From Betaproteobacteria bacterium (GTDB lineage: Bacteria; Pseudomonadota; Gammaproteobacteria; Burkholderiales; Rhodocyclaceae), in NCBI GenBank assembly GCA_016208415.1, contig JACQYB010000083.1, positions 1-55,871 on the forward strand: 55,871 bases of DNA, given 5' to 3'. The notes below the pieces were generated by a model. The model saw nothing but the letters and a program-made list of their open reading frames with translations. It was not told the origin of the DNA and ran no database searches. Positions 6,837 to 14,181 of the stretch are shown piece by piece. The position numbers and the translations under genes were made by a program. Within the stretch, counting starts at the first letter, position 1. Every line of letters begins with the position of its first letter.

Positions 6837-8729
6837 ATGACGACGTACAAGGAATTCCATCGCCGTTCCATGGAGGAGCGCGACGCCTTCTGGGCGGAGC
6901 AGGCGCAACTGGTGCATTGGAACAAGCCGCCGGCGCAGGTATGCGACTACAGCCGGCCGCCCTTTGCGCGCTGGTTCGTCGGCGGCGAGACCAACCTCTG
7001 CTTCAACGCGGTGGACCGCCACGCGGCGGTGCGCCCCGATGCGCGGGCGCTGATCTATGTGTCCACCGAAACGAACGAGGAACGGATCTACAGCTTTTCC
7101 GAACTCAAGACCGAGGTCATGCGCATGGCTGCGGTCATGCAGGGCCTGGGCGTGGGCAAGGGCGACCGGGTGCTGATCTACGTGCCCATGATCGCCGAGG
7201 CCGCCTTCGCCATCCTGGCCTGTGCGCGCATCGGTGCCATCCATTCGGTTGTGTTTGGCGGTTTTGCCTCCGGGTCGCTGGCCACGCGCATCGACGACGC
7301 CAGGCCGAAGCTGATCGTCTCGGCGGACGCCGGAATGCGCGGCGGCAAGGCAGTGCCGTACAAGCATCTGCTCGACGAGGCCTGCAAGCTGGCGCAGTTC
7401 CCGCCGCAGCGCGTGTTGATGGTCGATCGCGGCCTGGACAAGGATTTCAACCGCGTGGAAGGGCGGGACCTGGACTACGCCACCCTGCGCGCCCAGCACC
7501 TGGATGCCGAGGTGCCCGTGGCCTGGATGGAATCCACCGAGCCGTCCTACATCCTCTACACCTCGGGCACCACCGGCAAGCCCAAGGGCGTGCAGCGCGA
7601 CACCGGGGGCTACGCCGTGGCGCTGGCGGCCTCGATGAAGCACATCTACTGCGGCGGGGCGGGGGAGACCATGTTCTCCACCTCGGACATCGGCTGGGTG
7701 GTGGGCCACTCCTACATCATCTACGGGCCGCTCATCGCCGGCATGGCCACCCTCATGTACGAGGGCACGCCCATCCGCCCGGACGCCGGCATCTGGTGGC
7801 AACTGGTGGAGAAGTACAAGGTGGACGTGATGTTCTCGGCGCCCACGGCGGTGCGGGTGCTGAAGAAGCATCCGTCGGAGTTCATCCACAAGTACGACCT
7901 CTCCAGCCTGAAGCACCTGTTCCTGGCCGGCGAGCCCCTGGATCAGCCCACCCATGAGTGGATTGCGGGCGAGCTGAAGCGGCCGGTGATCGACCACTAC
8001 TGGCAGACCGAAACCGGCTGGCCGATGCTGTCCTCGGCGCCGGCGGTGGAGCAGACCCCCATCAAGTTCGGCTCGCCCAGCTTCCCGATGTTCGGCTACG
8101 ACCTGCGCATCTTCCGCGAGGACGGCACGCAGTGCGAAGCCAACGAGAAGGGCATTGTCGGCGTGCTGCCGCCGCTGCCGCCCGGCTGTCTGTCCACCGT
8201 CTGGGGCGACGACGAGCGCTTCGTCAAGACCTACTTCTCCCTGTTCAAGGAGCCGTTGGTCTACTCCTCCTTCGATTGGGGGATCCGCGATGCCGACGGC
8301 TACCACTTCATCCTCGGCCGAACCGACGATGTGATCAACGTTGCCGGCCACCGTCTGGGCACGCGGGAGATCGAGGAGGCGGTGCAGGCCCACACCGCCA
8401 TCGCCGAGGTGGCGGTGGTGGGCGTGAATGACGCTGTGAAGGGCCAGATTCCGGTGGCCTTCGCGGTGGTGAAGGACGCCGCGCGCATTGCCACGGCGGA
8501 AGCGGTCAGCGCACTGGAGAAGGAGGTGATGAAGACCGTGGATGGCATCCTCGGCGCCATCGCCCGACCGGGCCGGGTGCATTTCGTCACCGGGCTGCCC
8601 AAGACCCGCTCGGGCAAGATGTTGCGTCGCTCCATCCAGGCCATCGCCGAGGGGCGCGATCCCGGCGATCTGACCACCATCGACGATCCCGGCACGCTGG
8701 AGCAGATACGGCAGGCGCTGGGCCAGTAG
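6837..8729 (+). CDS. prpE: Propionate-CoA ligase
   Basis: A 630-residue AMP-forming acyl-CoA synthetase of the PrpE type; it activates propionate to propionyl-CoA. The N-terminus (TYKEFHRRSMEERDAFWAEQ) and overall length fit PrpE rather than Acs. Visible core motifs are YTSGTTGKPKG, YWQTETG, GRTDDVINVAGHR, and the C-terminal PKTRSGK, whose lysine (K594) is the residue acetylated by Pat-type enzymes in this family. The frame is open upstream to 6351, but that overlaps acuI; ATG 6837 has GGGAGAGGAAG before it. It is convergent with dadA. Confidence 0.92.
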   Translation: MTTYKEFHRRSMEERDAFWAEQAQLVHWNKPPAQVCDYSRPPFARWFVGGETNLCFNAVDRHAAVRPDARALIYVSTETNEERIYSFSELKTEVMRMAAVMQGLGVGKGDRVLIYVPMIAEAAFAILACARIGAIHSVVFGGFASGSLATRIDDARPKLIVSADAGMRGGKAVPYKHLLDEACKLAQFPPQRVLMVDRGLDKDFNRVEGRDLDYATLRAQHLDAEVPVAWMESTEPSYILYTSGTTGKPKGVQRDTGGYAVALAASMKHIYCGGAGETMFSTSDIGWVVGHSYIIYGPLIAGMATLMYEGTPIRPDAGIWWQLVEKYKVDVMFSAPTAVRVLKKHPSEFIHKYDLSSLKHLFLAGEPLDQPTHEWIAGELKRPVIDHYWQTETGWPMLSSAPAVEQTPIKFGSPSFPMFGYDLRIFREDGTQCEANEKGIVGVLPPLPPGCLSTVWGDDERFVKTYFSLFKEPLVYSSFDWGIRDADGYHFILGRTDDVINVAGHRLGTREIEEAVQAHTAIAEVAVVGVNDAVKGQIPVAFAVVKDAARIATAEAVSALEKEVMKTVDGILGAIARPGRVHFVTGLPKTRSGKMLRRSIQAIAEGRDPGDLTTIDDPGTLEQIRQALGQ

Positions 8730-8758
8730 TAGGTAGTCAGCGAGATTGGGAAGGTTTG

Positions 8759-8784
8759 GTGGGAGCGGGCAAGCCCGCTCCCAC
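8759..8784. repeat. REP-like perfect palindrome
   Basis: GTGGGAGCGGGC, two bases, then GCCCGCTCCCAC: a perfect 12-bp inverted repeat between two convergent genes. It resembles the GTGGGAGCGGGC repetitive extragenic palindromes known from Pseudomonas. Only one copy is in this window. Confidence 0.6.
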
Positions 8785-8833
8785 ATCCATCGGATTCAGG
8801 TTGCTGCCAAGTAGCCGCCGGCTGCTTTTGGTG

Positions 8834-8877
8834 CTCCCCCTGAAGCCCGCCCCGTGCGGGCTTACTTGCTGGGGGAG
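8834..8877. terminator. Nested hairpins between convergent prpE and dadA
   Basis: The outer arms CTCCCCC/GGGGGAG enclose an inner stem AAGCCCGC/GCGGGCTT with a 5-base loop. The position between convergent stops suggests a bidirectional terminator, though there is no long T-run. Confidence 0.45.
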
Positions 8878-8896
8878 ACGCCGGCGCCGCGGCCGG

Positions 8897-10153
8897 TCAG
8901 GATGATGCACCGAAGAAGGGAAACACCACCTCCGGCCGCCGCCCGCCGACGATGTCGGTAATGGCGCGGGCGGAGCCGCAGGCCAGGGTCCAGCCCAGGG
9001 TGCCGTGGCCGGTGTTGTAGTAGAGCTTGCGCCAGCGGCTGCGGCCGATGATGGGCACGTTGGACGGCGTGGCCGGGCGCAGGCCGGTCCACAGTTCGGC
9101 CTGGCCGGCGTCGCCACCGCGGGGAAACAGTTCCAGGGCACGCTCCAGGATGGCCTGGCAGCGGGCGGGGCGTAGGGTCAGGTCGTAGCCGGCCAGTTCC
9201 GCGGTGCCGGCGATGCGCAATCGCTTCCCCAGGCGTGAGCAGACGATGCGCCGCGATTCGTCGGTGATGCTGACGTGCGGTGCGCCGTCCCCGGCGGGCA
9301 CGGTCACCGAGTAGCCCTTGACGGGGTAGATGGGCAGGCGTTCGCCCAAAGGCGCCAGCAGCCGCGGGCTTTCGGCGCCCAGGCAGACGAGGTAGGCATC
9401 GGCGGTGAGGCGCAGCGGACGTTTGTCGGCGTCGATGATGTCGATGCCCGCCAGCATGTCGCCATCAGCCACCAGGCGCTCGACGCGGGTGCCGGTGCGC
9501 AGGCGCACGCCCCGCTGCATGCAGTGCTGCGCGAGTTGGCGCACGAACTGGTGGGCATCGCCGGATTCGTCGTCCGGGGCATAGAGTCCGCCGTGGATGC
9601 GGTCGCGGCAATCCGCCAGCGCCGGCTCGATGTCCAGGCAGCGCAGCGCGTCGCAACTCTCCGCCCGCATGTCGTAGCGGCGCAGCAGGGAGACACGTTC
9701 TTCCACGTGGCGCAGTTCGGCGGCCGAAAAGAACAGGTGCAGGATGCCGCGGGTCTCGCAGTCGTAATCCAGCGCCAGTTGCGTGCGCAGTTGCACCAGT
9801 TGGCGGCGGCTATAGAGGCCGAGCGCGGCGATGGCATCGGTGTTGCGGCGGGCCATCCCCGGGGTGCATTGGCGCAGGAAGCGCAGGCCCCACGACCAGG
9901 GCGGCGGGTCGGCCCGCAGCCGCAGCAGCAGCGGCGCGTCCTCGCGGCCAAGCCAGCGCAGGATCTGCAGCGGCGCGCCCGGATTGGCCCAGGGCTCGGG
10001 GTGGCTGGCGGAGATCTGTCCGCCGTTGGCGAAGCTGGTTTCCAGCCCGGGCCCGGGCTGGCGCTCCAGCACCGTTACCTCGTGGCCCTCGGCGGCCAGG
10101 TACCAGGCGCTCGAAATGCCGGCCAGGCCGGCGCCAAGAACAATGATCTTCAA
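8897..10153 (-). CDS. dadA: D-amino acid dehydrogenase
   Basis: A 418-residue FAD flavoprotein of the DadA family, which oxidises D-amino acids (mainly D-alanine) to the oxo acid and ammonia and passes electrons to the quinone pool. The N-terminus is the dinucleotide-binding motif VLGAGLAGISSAWYLA, followed by SFANGGQISASHPEPWANPG, a family signature. Near the C-terminus WTGLRPATPSNVPIIG and NTGHGTLGWTLACGSA form the second flavin-binding region. Length matches the family. No alanine racemase gene (dadX) is adjacent. Confidence 0.93.
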   Translation of the reverse strand: MKIIVLGAGLAGISSAWYLAAEGHEVTVLERQPGPGLETSFANGGQISASHPEPWANPGAPLQILRWLGREDAPLLLRLRADPPPWSWGLRFLRQCTPGMARRNTDAIAALGLYSRRQLVQLRTQLALDYDCETRGILHLFFSAAELRHVEERVSLLRRYDMRAESCDALRCLDIEPALADCRDRIHGGLYAPDDESGDAHQFVRQLAQHCMQRGVRLRTGTRVERLVADGDMLAGIDIIDADKRPLRLTADAYLVCLGAESPRLLAPLGERLPIYPVKGYSVTVPAGDGAPHVSITDESRRIVCSRLGKRLRIAGTAELAGYDLTLRPARCQAILERALELFPRGGDAGQAELWTGLRPATPSNVPIIGRSRWRKLYYNTGHGTLGWTLACGSARAITDIVGGRRPEVVFPFFGASS

Positions 10154-10250
10154 GACGTGGGAGAGAAGACGCAGGCCGCAGGCCCGAACCCGGCCGATTC
10201 TAGCAAGAGGTCGTCACGCTCAGTGGAAAGGCCGGCCCCGCGGCTGAGCA

Positions 10251-10300
10251 GAATCGCCGGCTTCGCGGCGCGCGGTGGAATCGGCGGCTTCGCCGCTCAG
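10251..10300. repeat. Short tandem repeat with TTCG hairpin, period 27 bp
   Basis: GAATCGCCGGCTTCGCGGCG at 10251 and GAATCGGCGGCTTCGCCGCTCAG at 10278 are two imperfect copies 27 bases apart. Each can fold as a short hairpin around the TTC(G). A similar motif with a 27-28 base period occurs at 51946-52020. Confidence 0.5.
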
Positions 10301-10317
10301 GGACAGCAGGGCGCGGA

Positions 10318-10797
10318 TCAGATGAAATAGGCGGCGATGAAGACGCCGAGCATGGCAAGGGCGATGCCGAGCTTGAAGGCGACCGCCACCAGCAGACCGA
10401 CCCAGGTGGACAAGCTGACCACTCCGGCACGCATCAGATTGCGTCGCGCCACCAGTTCGCCGACGAAGGCCCCCGCCAGGGGGCCGAACAGGAATCCCGG
10501 CAATCCCGCGGGCAGCCCTGCCGCCATGCCCACCAGGGCGCCCCCCACCGCCAGGGGGCTGGCGCCGGCACGCCGCGCACCCAGGCTGGCTGCAATGAAG
10601 TCACACAGCCAGGCGATGGCCGTCAGCGCGCCGAGAAAGGCGATGGTGACCACGCCGATCTTCTGGAAATGCTCGATCCACGCGGCCAGCACCAACCCCG
10701 AGAACACCAGGGGCGTTCCCGGCAGGACCGGCAACACGGTCCCCGCAAGACCCAGGGCCACCAGGACGGCGGCGATTAGCCAGAATAGGAGTTCCAC
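10318..10797 (-). CDS. DUF456 family membrane protein
   Basis: A small integral membrane protein (159 residues from the GTG at 10797). It has about five hydrophobic segments with glycine-rich turns, including GLAGTVLPVLPGTPLVFSG at the N-terminus and a glycine-zipper stretch around GMAAGLPAGLPGFLFGPLAGA, which fits DUF456. Its function is not known. A longer form starting at GTG 10881 would overlap the upstream stop by four bases (GTGA), the usual coupling arrangement, but adds a proline-rich tail unlike the family; the shorter form starts directly at the first membrane segment. Confidence 0.75.
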   Translation of the reverse strand: MELLFWLIAAVLVALGLAGTVLPVLPGTPLVFSGLVLAAWIEHFQKIGVVTIAFLGALTAIAWLCDFIAASLGARRAGASPLAVGGALVGMAAGLPAGLPGFLFGPLAGAFVGELVARRNLMRAGVVSLSTWVGLLVAVAFKLGIALAMLGVFIAAYFI

Positions 10798-10877
10798 GGC
10801 CAATAAGACTTCGCGCGCGCCGATAGGTTCGGCGCCGGGGGGGCATCGCGTCAGGGGTCTGGGCGACGGAGCAAGCG

Positions 10878-11648
10878 TCACGGGCGCAGCCAGCGGATCT
10901 CGGTGGCGGTGAGCGGTCCGATGACGACCTGGTCAAGACTGGGCGGCATTTCGGCGTAACCGGGCGCCAGCGGTGTGCGTCCGGCCATGATTTCGGCGAA
11001 GCGCTGGGGCAGCGTCGGCATGAGTTGCGGTTCGGCGAAGCCCGCCGGAAACAGCGGCAGGTTGCTGGCGGGATCGTACTTGTCCGACGCACCCAGGGTG
11101 TGGAGCAGTTCGTGGGCGATGACGATGTTGTTCTGCGCGTTCATGGGCCTGGAGGCGAAGGCGCGGATCACCCCCACGAGCCCCTTCTCCAGCCCGATGG
11201 AGTGGCCCAGCACCGCCGAGCGCTCGGGGTCGTGGAAGAGCACGAACAGGCGGATGCGCGGCGGCGGCGAGGTGACCGGGGTATGGCGCCACGCCCATAG
11301 CCGCATCTGCAGACTCCACAACATGGCGTCGAGGGCGCCATTGTCACGCGGGGGTGAGGGGGGAAGCTGTTCGACTTCGGGGGCGAGGGAGACGTCGATG
11401 GGGCGCAGGGTGGTCACGCCGTAGCGATGTGCTTCGCGCTCGATGAACGCTTCGATCTCCACGAACTGGTCATGATGGAGGCGGCGGATGTAGGCCGCGG
11501 TGGTGGTGGCGCCGTCGCCGTTGACGGGGATGATGGCAACCTGCACCGAGTCGTTCCAGGAGGTGGTGCGGACATGATCCACCCAGGCCATTTGCGCCAC
11601 GGAGGCGAGGACGAGCAGCAGAAACGCGATGCGGATGCGGCGAAACAC
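10878..11648 (-). CDS. Membrane-anchored protein with HExxH metallopeptidase motif
   Basis: I do not recognise a named family. From the GTG at 11648, with GGGAG nine bases upstream, the protein has 256 residues. A single membrane segment near the N-terminus (RIAFLLLVLASVAQMAWV) is followed by an extracytoplasmic domain. That domain carries NNIVIAHELLHTLGASDKYD, where HELLH followed by TLGASDKYD resembles the extended zinc site of metzincin-like or matrixin-like peptidases, although the third ligand is an aspartate instead of the usual histidine. Protease activity is inferred. The adjacent DUF456 membrane protein is probably in the same operon. Confidence 0.6.
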   Translation of the reverse strand: MFRRIRIAFLLLVLASVAQMAWVDHVRTTSWNDSVQVAIIPVNGDGATTTAAYIRRLHHDQFVEIEAFIEREAHRYGVTTLRPIDVSLAPEVEQLPPSPPRDNGALDAMLWSLQMRLWAWRHTPVTSPPPRIRLFVLFHDPERSAVLGHSIGLEKGLVGVIRAFASRPMNAQNNIVIAHELLHTLGASDKYDPASNLPLFPAGFAEPQLMPTLPQRFAEIMAGRTPLAPGYAEMPPSLDQVVIGPLTATEIRWLRP

Positions 11649-11798
11649 GGGGCGCTCCCAAGGGCGATGCGGGGACGTGCCACGGCACGTCGAGGCTTGG
11701 CCCAGCTTACGCCGCGCCGACTCGGGGAGCGCGTGAAGGACGGCACGGGCGGCGCGGCGGCCAGCACGCCGCGCCGACATACGTCACGATCGCCCGAA

Positions 11799-13313
11799 TC
11801 AGGCGGTGGCCACGGGGATCTTGCCGATCCGGGCCTGCCACTCCCGCGGGCCGGTCTGGTGCACCGAGGTGCCCTCGGCATCCACCGCCACGGTGACCGG
11901 CATGTCCTTCACCTTGAACTCGTAGATGGCTTCCATGCCCAGGTCTTCGAAGGCCGCGACACGGGCGGCGCGGATGGCCTTCGACACCAGGTAGGCAGCG
12001 CCCCCGACGGCCATGAGGTACACGGCCTTGTTGTCGCGGATGGCCTCGATGGCGGCGGGGCCGCGCTCGGCCTTGCCGATCATGCCCAGCAGGCCGGTCT
12101 GCTCCAGCATCTGGCGGGTGAATTTGTCCATGCGGGTGGCGGTGGTGGGGCCGGCGGGGCCCATCACCTCGTCGCGCACCGGGTCCACCGGGCCGACGTA
12201 GTAGATGAAGCGGCCGGTGAAATCCACCGGCAACTTTTCGCCGCGGCTGAGCATGTCGGTCATGCGCTTGTGGGCGGCGTCGCGGCCGGTGAGGATATTG
12301 CCGTTGAGCAGCAGGACGTCGCCGGGCCGCCAGGATGCGACGTCGTCGCGCGTCACCTTGTCCAGATCCACGCGCCTGCCCTTGGAGGTATCGTAGGTCA
12401 GGCTCGGCCAGTCTTCCAGACTGGGCGGTTCCAGATGCGCCGGGCCGGAGCCGTCCAGCACGAAATGGACGTGGCGGGTCGCCGCGCAGTTGGGGATCAT
12501 GGCCACCGGCAGGTTGGCGGCGTGGGTGGGGTAATCGTTGATCTTCACGTCCAGCACGGTGGTCAGGCCGCCCAGGCCCTGGGCGCCGATGCCCAGGGCG
12601 TTGACCTTCTCGTAGAGCTCGATGCGCAGTTGCTCGGCGCGGGTCTGCGGCCCGCGGGCGATGAGCTCCTGCATGTCGATGGGCTCCATGAGGGCTTCCT
12701 TGGCCATCAGCATGGCCTTCTCGGCGGTGCCGCCGATGCCGATGCCCAGCATGCCCGGCGGGCACCAGCCGGCGCCCATGGTGGGCACGGTCTTGAGCAC
12801 CCAGTCCACGATCGAGTCCGAGGGGTTGAGCATGGCGAACTTGCTCTTGGCCTCCGAACCGCCGCCCTTGGCCGCCACGTGCACCTCCACCGTGTCGCCG
12901 GGGACGATGGCGTAGTTGATGACCGCCGGGGTGTTGTCCTTGGTGTTCCTGCGGGCGCCGGCCGGGTCGGCCAGCACCGAGGCGCGCAGCTTGTTGTCCG
13001 CGTCGAGGTAGGCACGGCGCACACCCTCGTTCACCATCTCGTCCACGCTCATGGTCGACTCCCAGCGCACGTTCATGCCCACCTTGAGGAAGGCCGTGAC
13101 GATGCCCGTGTCCTGGCACAGGGGGCGGTGCCCCTCGGCGCACATGCGCGAGTTGATGAGGATCTGGGCCATGGCGTCCTTGGCGGCCGCAGACTGCTCC
13201 AGTTCGTAGGCGCGGGTCAGGCTCCTGATGTAGTCGACGGGGTGGTAGTAAGAGATGTACTGCAGGGCGTCGGCAATGCTCTGGATGAAGTCATCCTGCC
13301 GGATGGTGGTCAT
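11799..13313 (-). CDS. fumA: Class I fumarate hydratase, [4Fe-4S]
   Basis: A 504-residue iron-sulphur fumarase that interconverts fumarate and malate in the TCA cycle. Cys66 (RPLCQDTG), Cys184 (GWCPPGML) and Cys276 (PNCAATRHVHF) are spaced like the three cluster ligands of E. coli FumA (105, 224, 318). Both the N-terminal alpha part and the C-terminal beta part (from about LNGNILTGRDAAHKR) are in one chain. Length is slightly under the E. coli enzyme because the N-terminus is shorter. The gene lies downstream of the UPF0114 gene, separated by a strong hairpin. Confidence 0.94.
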   Translation of the reverse strand: MTTIRQDDFIQSIADALQYISYYHPVDYIRSLTRAYELEQSAAAKDAMAQILINSRMCAEGHRPLCQDTGIVTAFLKVGMNVRWESTMSVDEMVNEGVRRAYLDADNKLRASVLADPAGARRNTKDNTPAVINYAIVPGDTVEVHVAAKGGGSEAKSKFAMLNPSDSIVDWVLKTVPTMGAGWCPPGMLGIGIGGTAEKAMLMAKEALMEPIDMQELIARGPQTRAEQLRIELYEKVNALGIGAQGLGGLTTVLDVKINDYPTHAANLPVAMIPNCAATRHVHFVLDGSGPAHLEPPSLEDWPSLTYDTSKGRRVDLDKVTRDDVASWRPGDVLLLNGNILTGRDAAHKRMTDMLSRGEKLPVDFTGRFIYYVGPVDPVRDEVMGPAGPTTATRMDKFTRQMLEQTGLLGMIGKAERGPAAIEAIRDNKAVYLMAVGGAAYLVSKAIRAARVAAFEDLGMEAIYEFKVKDMPVTVAVDAEGTSVHQTGPREWQARIGKIPVATA

Positions 13314-13337
13314 GGAAATACCCCTTTGACGGTGGAA

Positions 13338-13366
13338 GCCGCGCGGCCGCTCACGCTCCGCGCGGC
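13338..13366. terminator. Strong GC hairpin between UPF0114 gene and fumarase
   Basis: GCCGCGCGG and CCGCGCGGC form a perfect 9-bp stem with an 11-base loop, between the UPF0114 stop and the fumarase start (both minus strand). No T-run follows, so it may attenuate or process the transcript rather than end it. Confidence 0.45.
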
Positions 13367-13379
13367 CTCTGCGGTTGGT

Positions 13380-13907
13380 TCAGTGGGACTTGCGGGTCAT
13401 GATGAGCGTGGCGTTCATCAGCTTGTCGGTATACGCCATGGCAATGGCGGACACGAGGAAGGTGACGTGGATGACGACCTGCCACAGGATGGCGCGGTCG
13501 GGCATGTTCTCGGCGTTGATGAAGGTCTTGAGCAGATGGATGGACGAGATGCCGATCAGCGCCGTGGCCAGCTTCACCTTCAGCACTCCGGCGTTGACGT
13601 GGGAGAGCCATTCCGGCTGGTCCGGGTGGTCCTCCAGGTCGAGGCGCGAGACGAAGGTCTCGTAGCCGCCGATGATCACCATGATCAGCAGGTTGGCGAT
13701 CATCACTACGTCGATCAGGCCCAGGACGATGAGCATCACCTCGGTGTCGGACAGCGTTCCCGTCCTGGCGACGAGATGCACCAGCTCGATGGCAAACTGA
13801 TAGACGTACACGCCCTGGGCGAGGATGAGTCCGAGGTAGAGCGGCGCCTGCAGCCAACGGCTCCAGAAGATGAAGGACTCGATGAACTTGACGGTTGGCT
13901 TCAGCAT
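13380..13907 (-). CDS. UPF0114 (YqhA-like) membrane protein
   Basis: A 175-residue inner-membrane protein with three or four hydrophobic helices. The conserved N-terminal pattern [18 protein letters not shown] and the central [21 protein letters not shown] identify the UPF0114/YqhA family, whose function is unknown. I chose the ATG at 13907 because it gives the family's usual length; an upstream in-frame start at 13973 adds 22 residues of low-complexity sequence. It is divergent from acs across about 270 bp. Confidence 0.85.
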   Translation of the reverse strand: MLKPTVKFIESFIFWSRWLQAPLYLGLILAQGVYVYQFAIELVHLVARTGTLSDTEVMLIVLGLIDVVMIANLLIMVIIGGYETFVSRLDLEDHPDQPEWLSHVNAGVLKVKLATALIGISSIHLLKTFINAENMPDRAILWQVVIHVTFLVSAIAMAYTDKLMNATLIMTRKSH

Positions 13908-14013
13908 GATGGGTTCCGGAGACTGCGGGGCGAGGAGCGAGGCGCCCCCCGCGACGGCGGCGAATTCTAGCATCGATCACCCGGCCGGTTTATTGCAGCG
14001 CACTATAAGTGCT

Positions 14014-14064
14014 TGTAAGTCCAATGTAAGCTAAGTCTTATCCAATGGTGAAAATTCATAGAAT
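14014..14064 (+). promoter_or_regulatory. acs upstream region with TGTAAG direct repeats and a -10 element
   Basis: TGTAAG occurs at 14014-14019 and again at 14025-14030, 11 bases apart, about one helical turn. TAGAAT at 14059-14064 is a possible -10. The spacing suggests an activator site upstream of the acs promoter; the regulator cannot be named from the sequence. Confidence 0.35.
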
Positions 14065-14181
14065 GGGGAGCGCAGGCACCTGGCACGTACCGGCGCCGAT
14101 CGGCTCCGGACGGCAGCGGGCCGCTCCACACCGCGTCAGCAGTTGTCGCTTGATTTCACACACATAACAGGAGATGTGGGC

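Noticed and set aside
11427-13970. 847-codon open frame on the plus strand
   Set aside because: It is the antisense shadow of the HExxH protein, fumarase and UPF0114 genes; the protein is His/Gly/Asp-rich without motifs.
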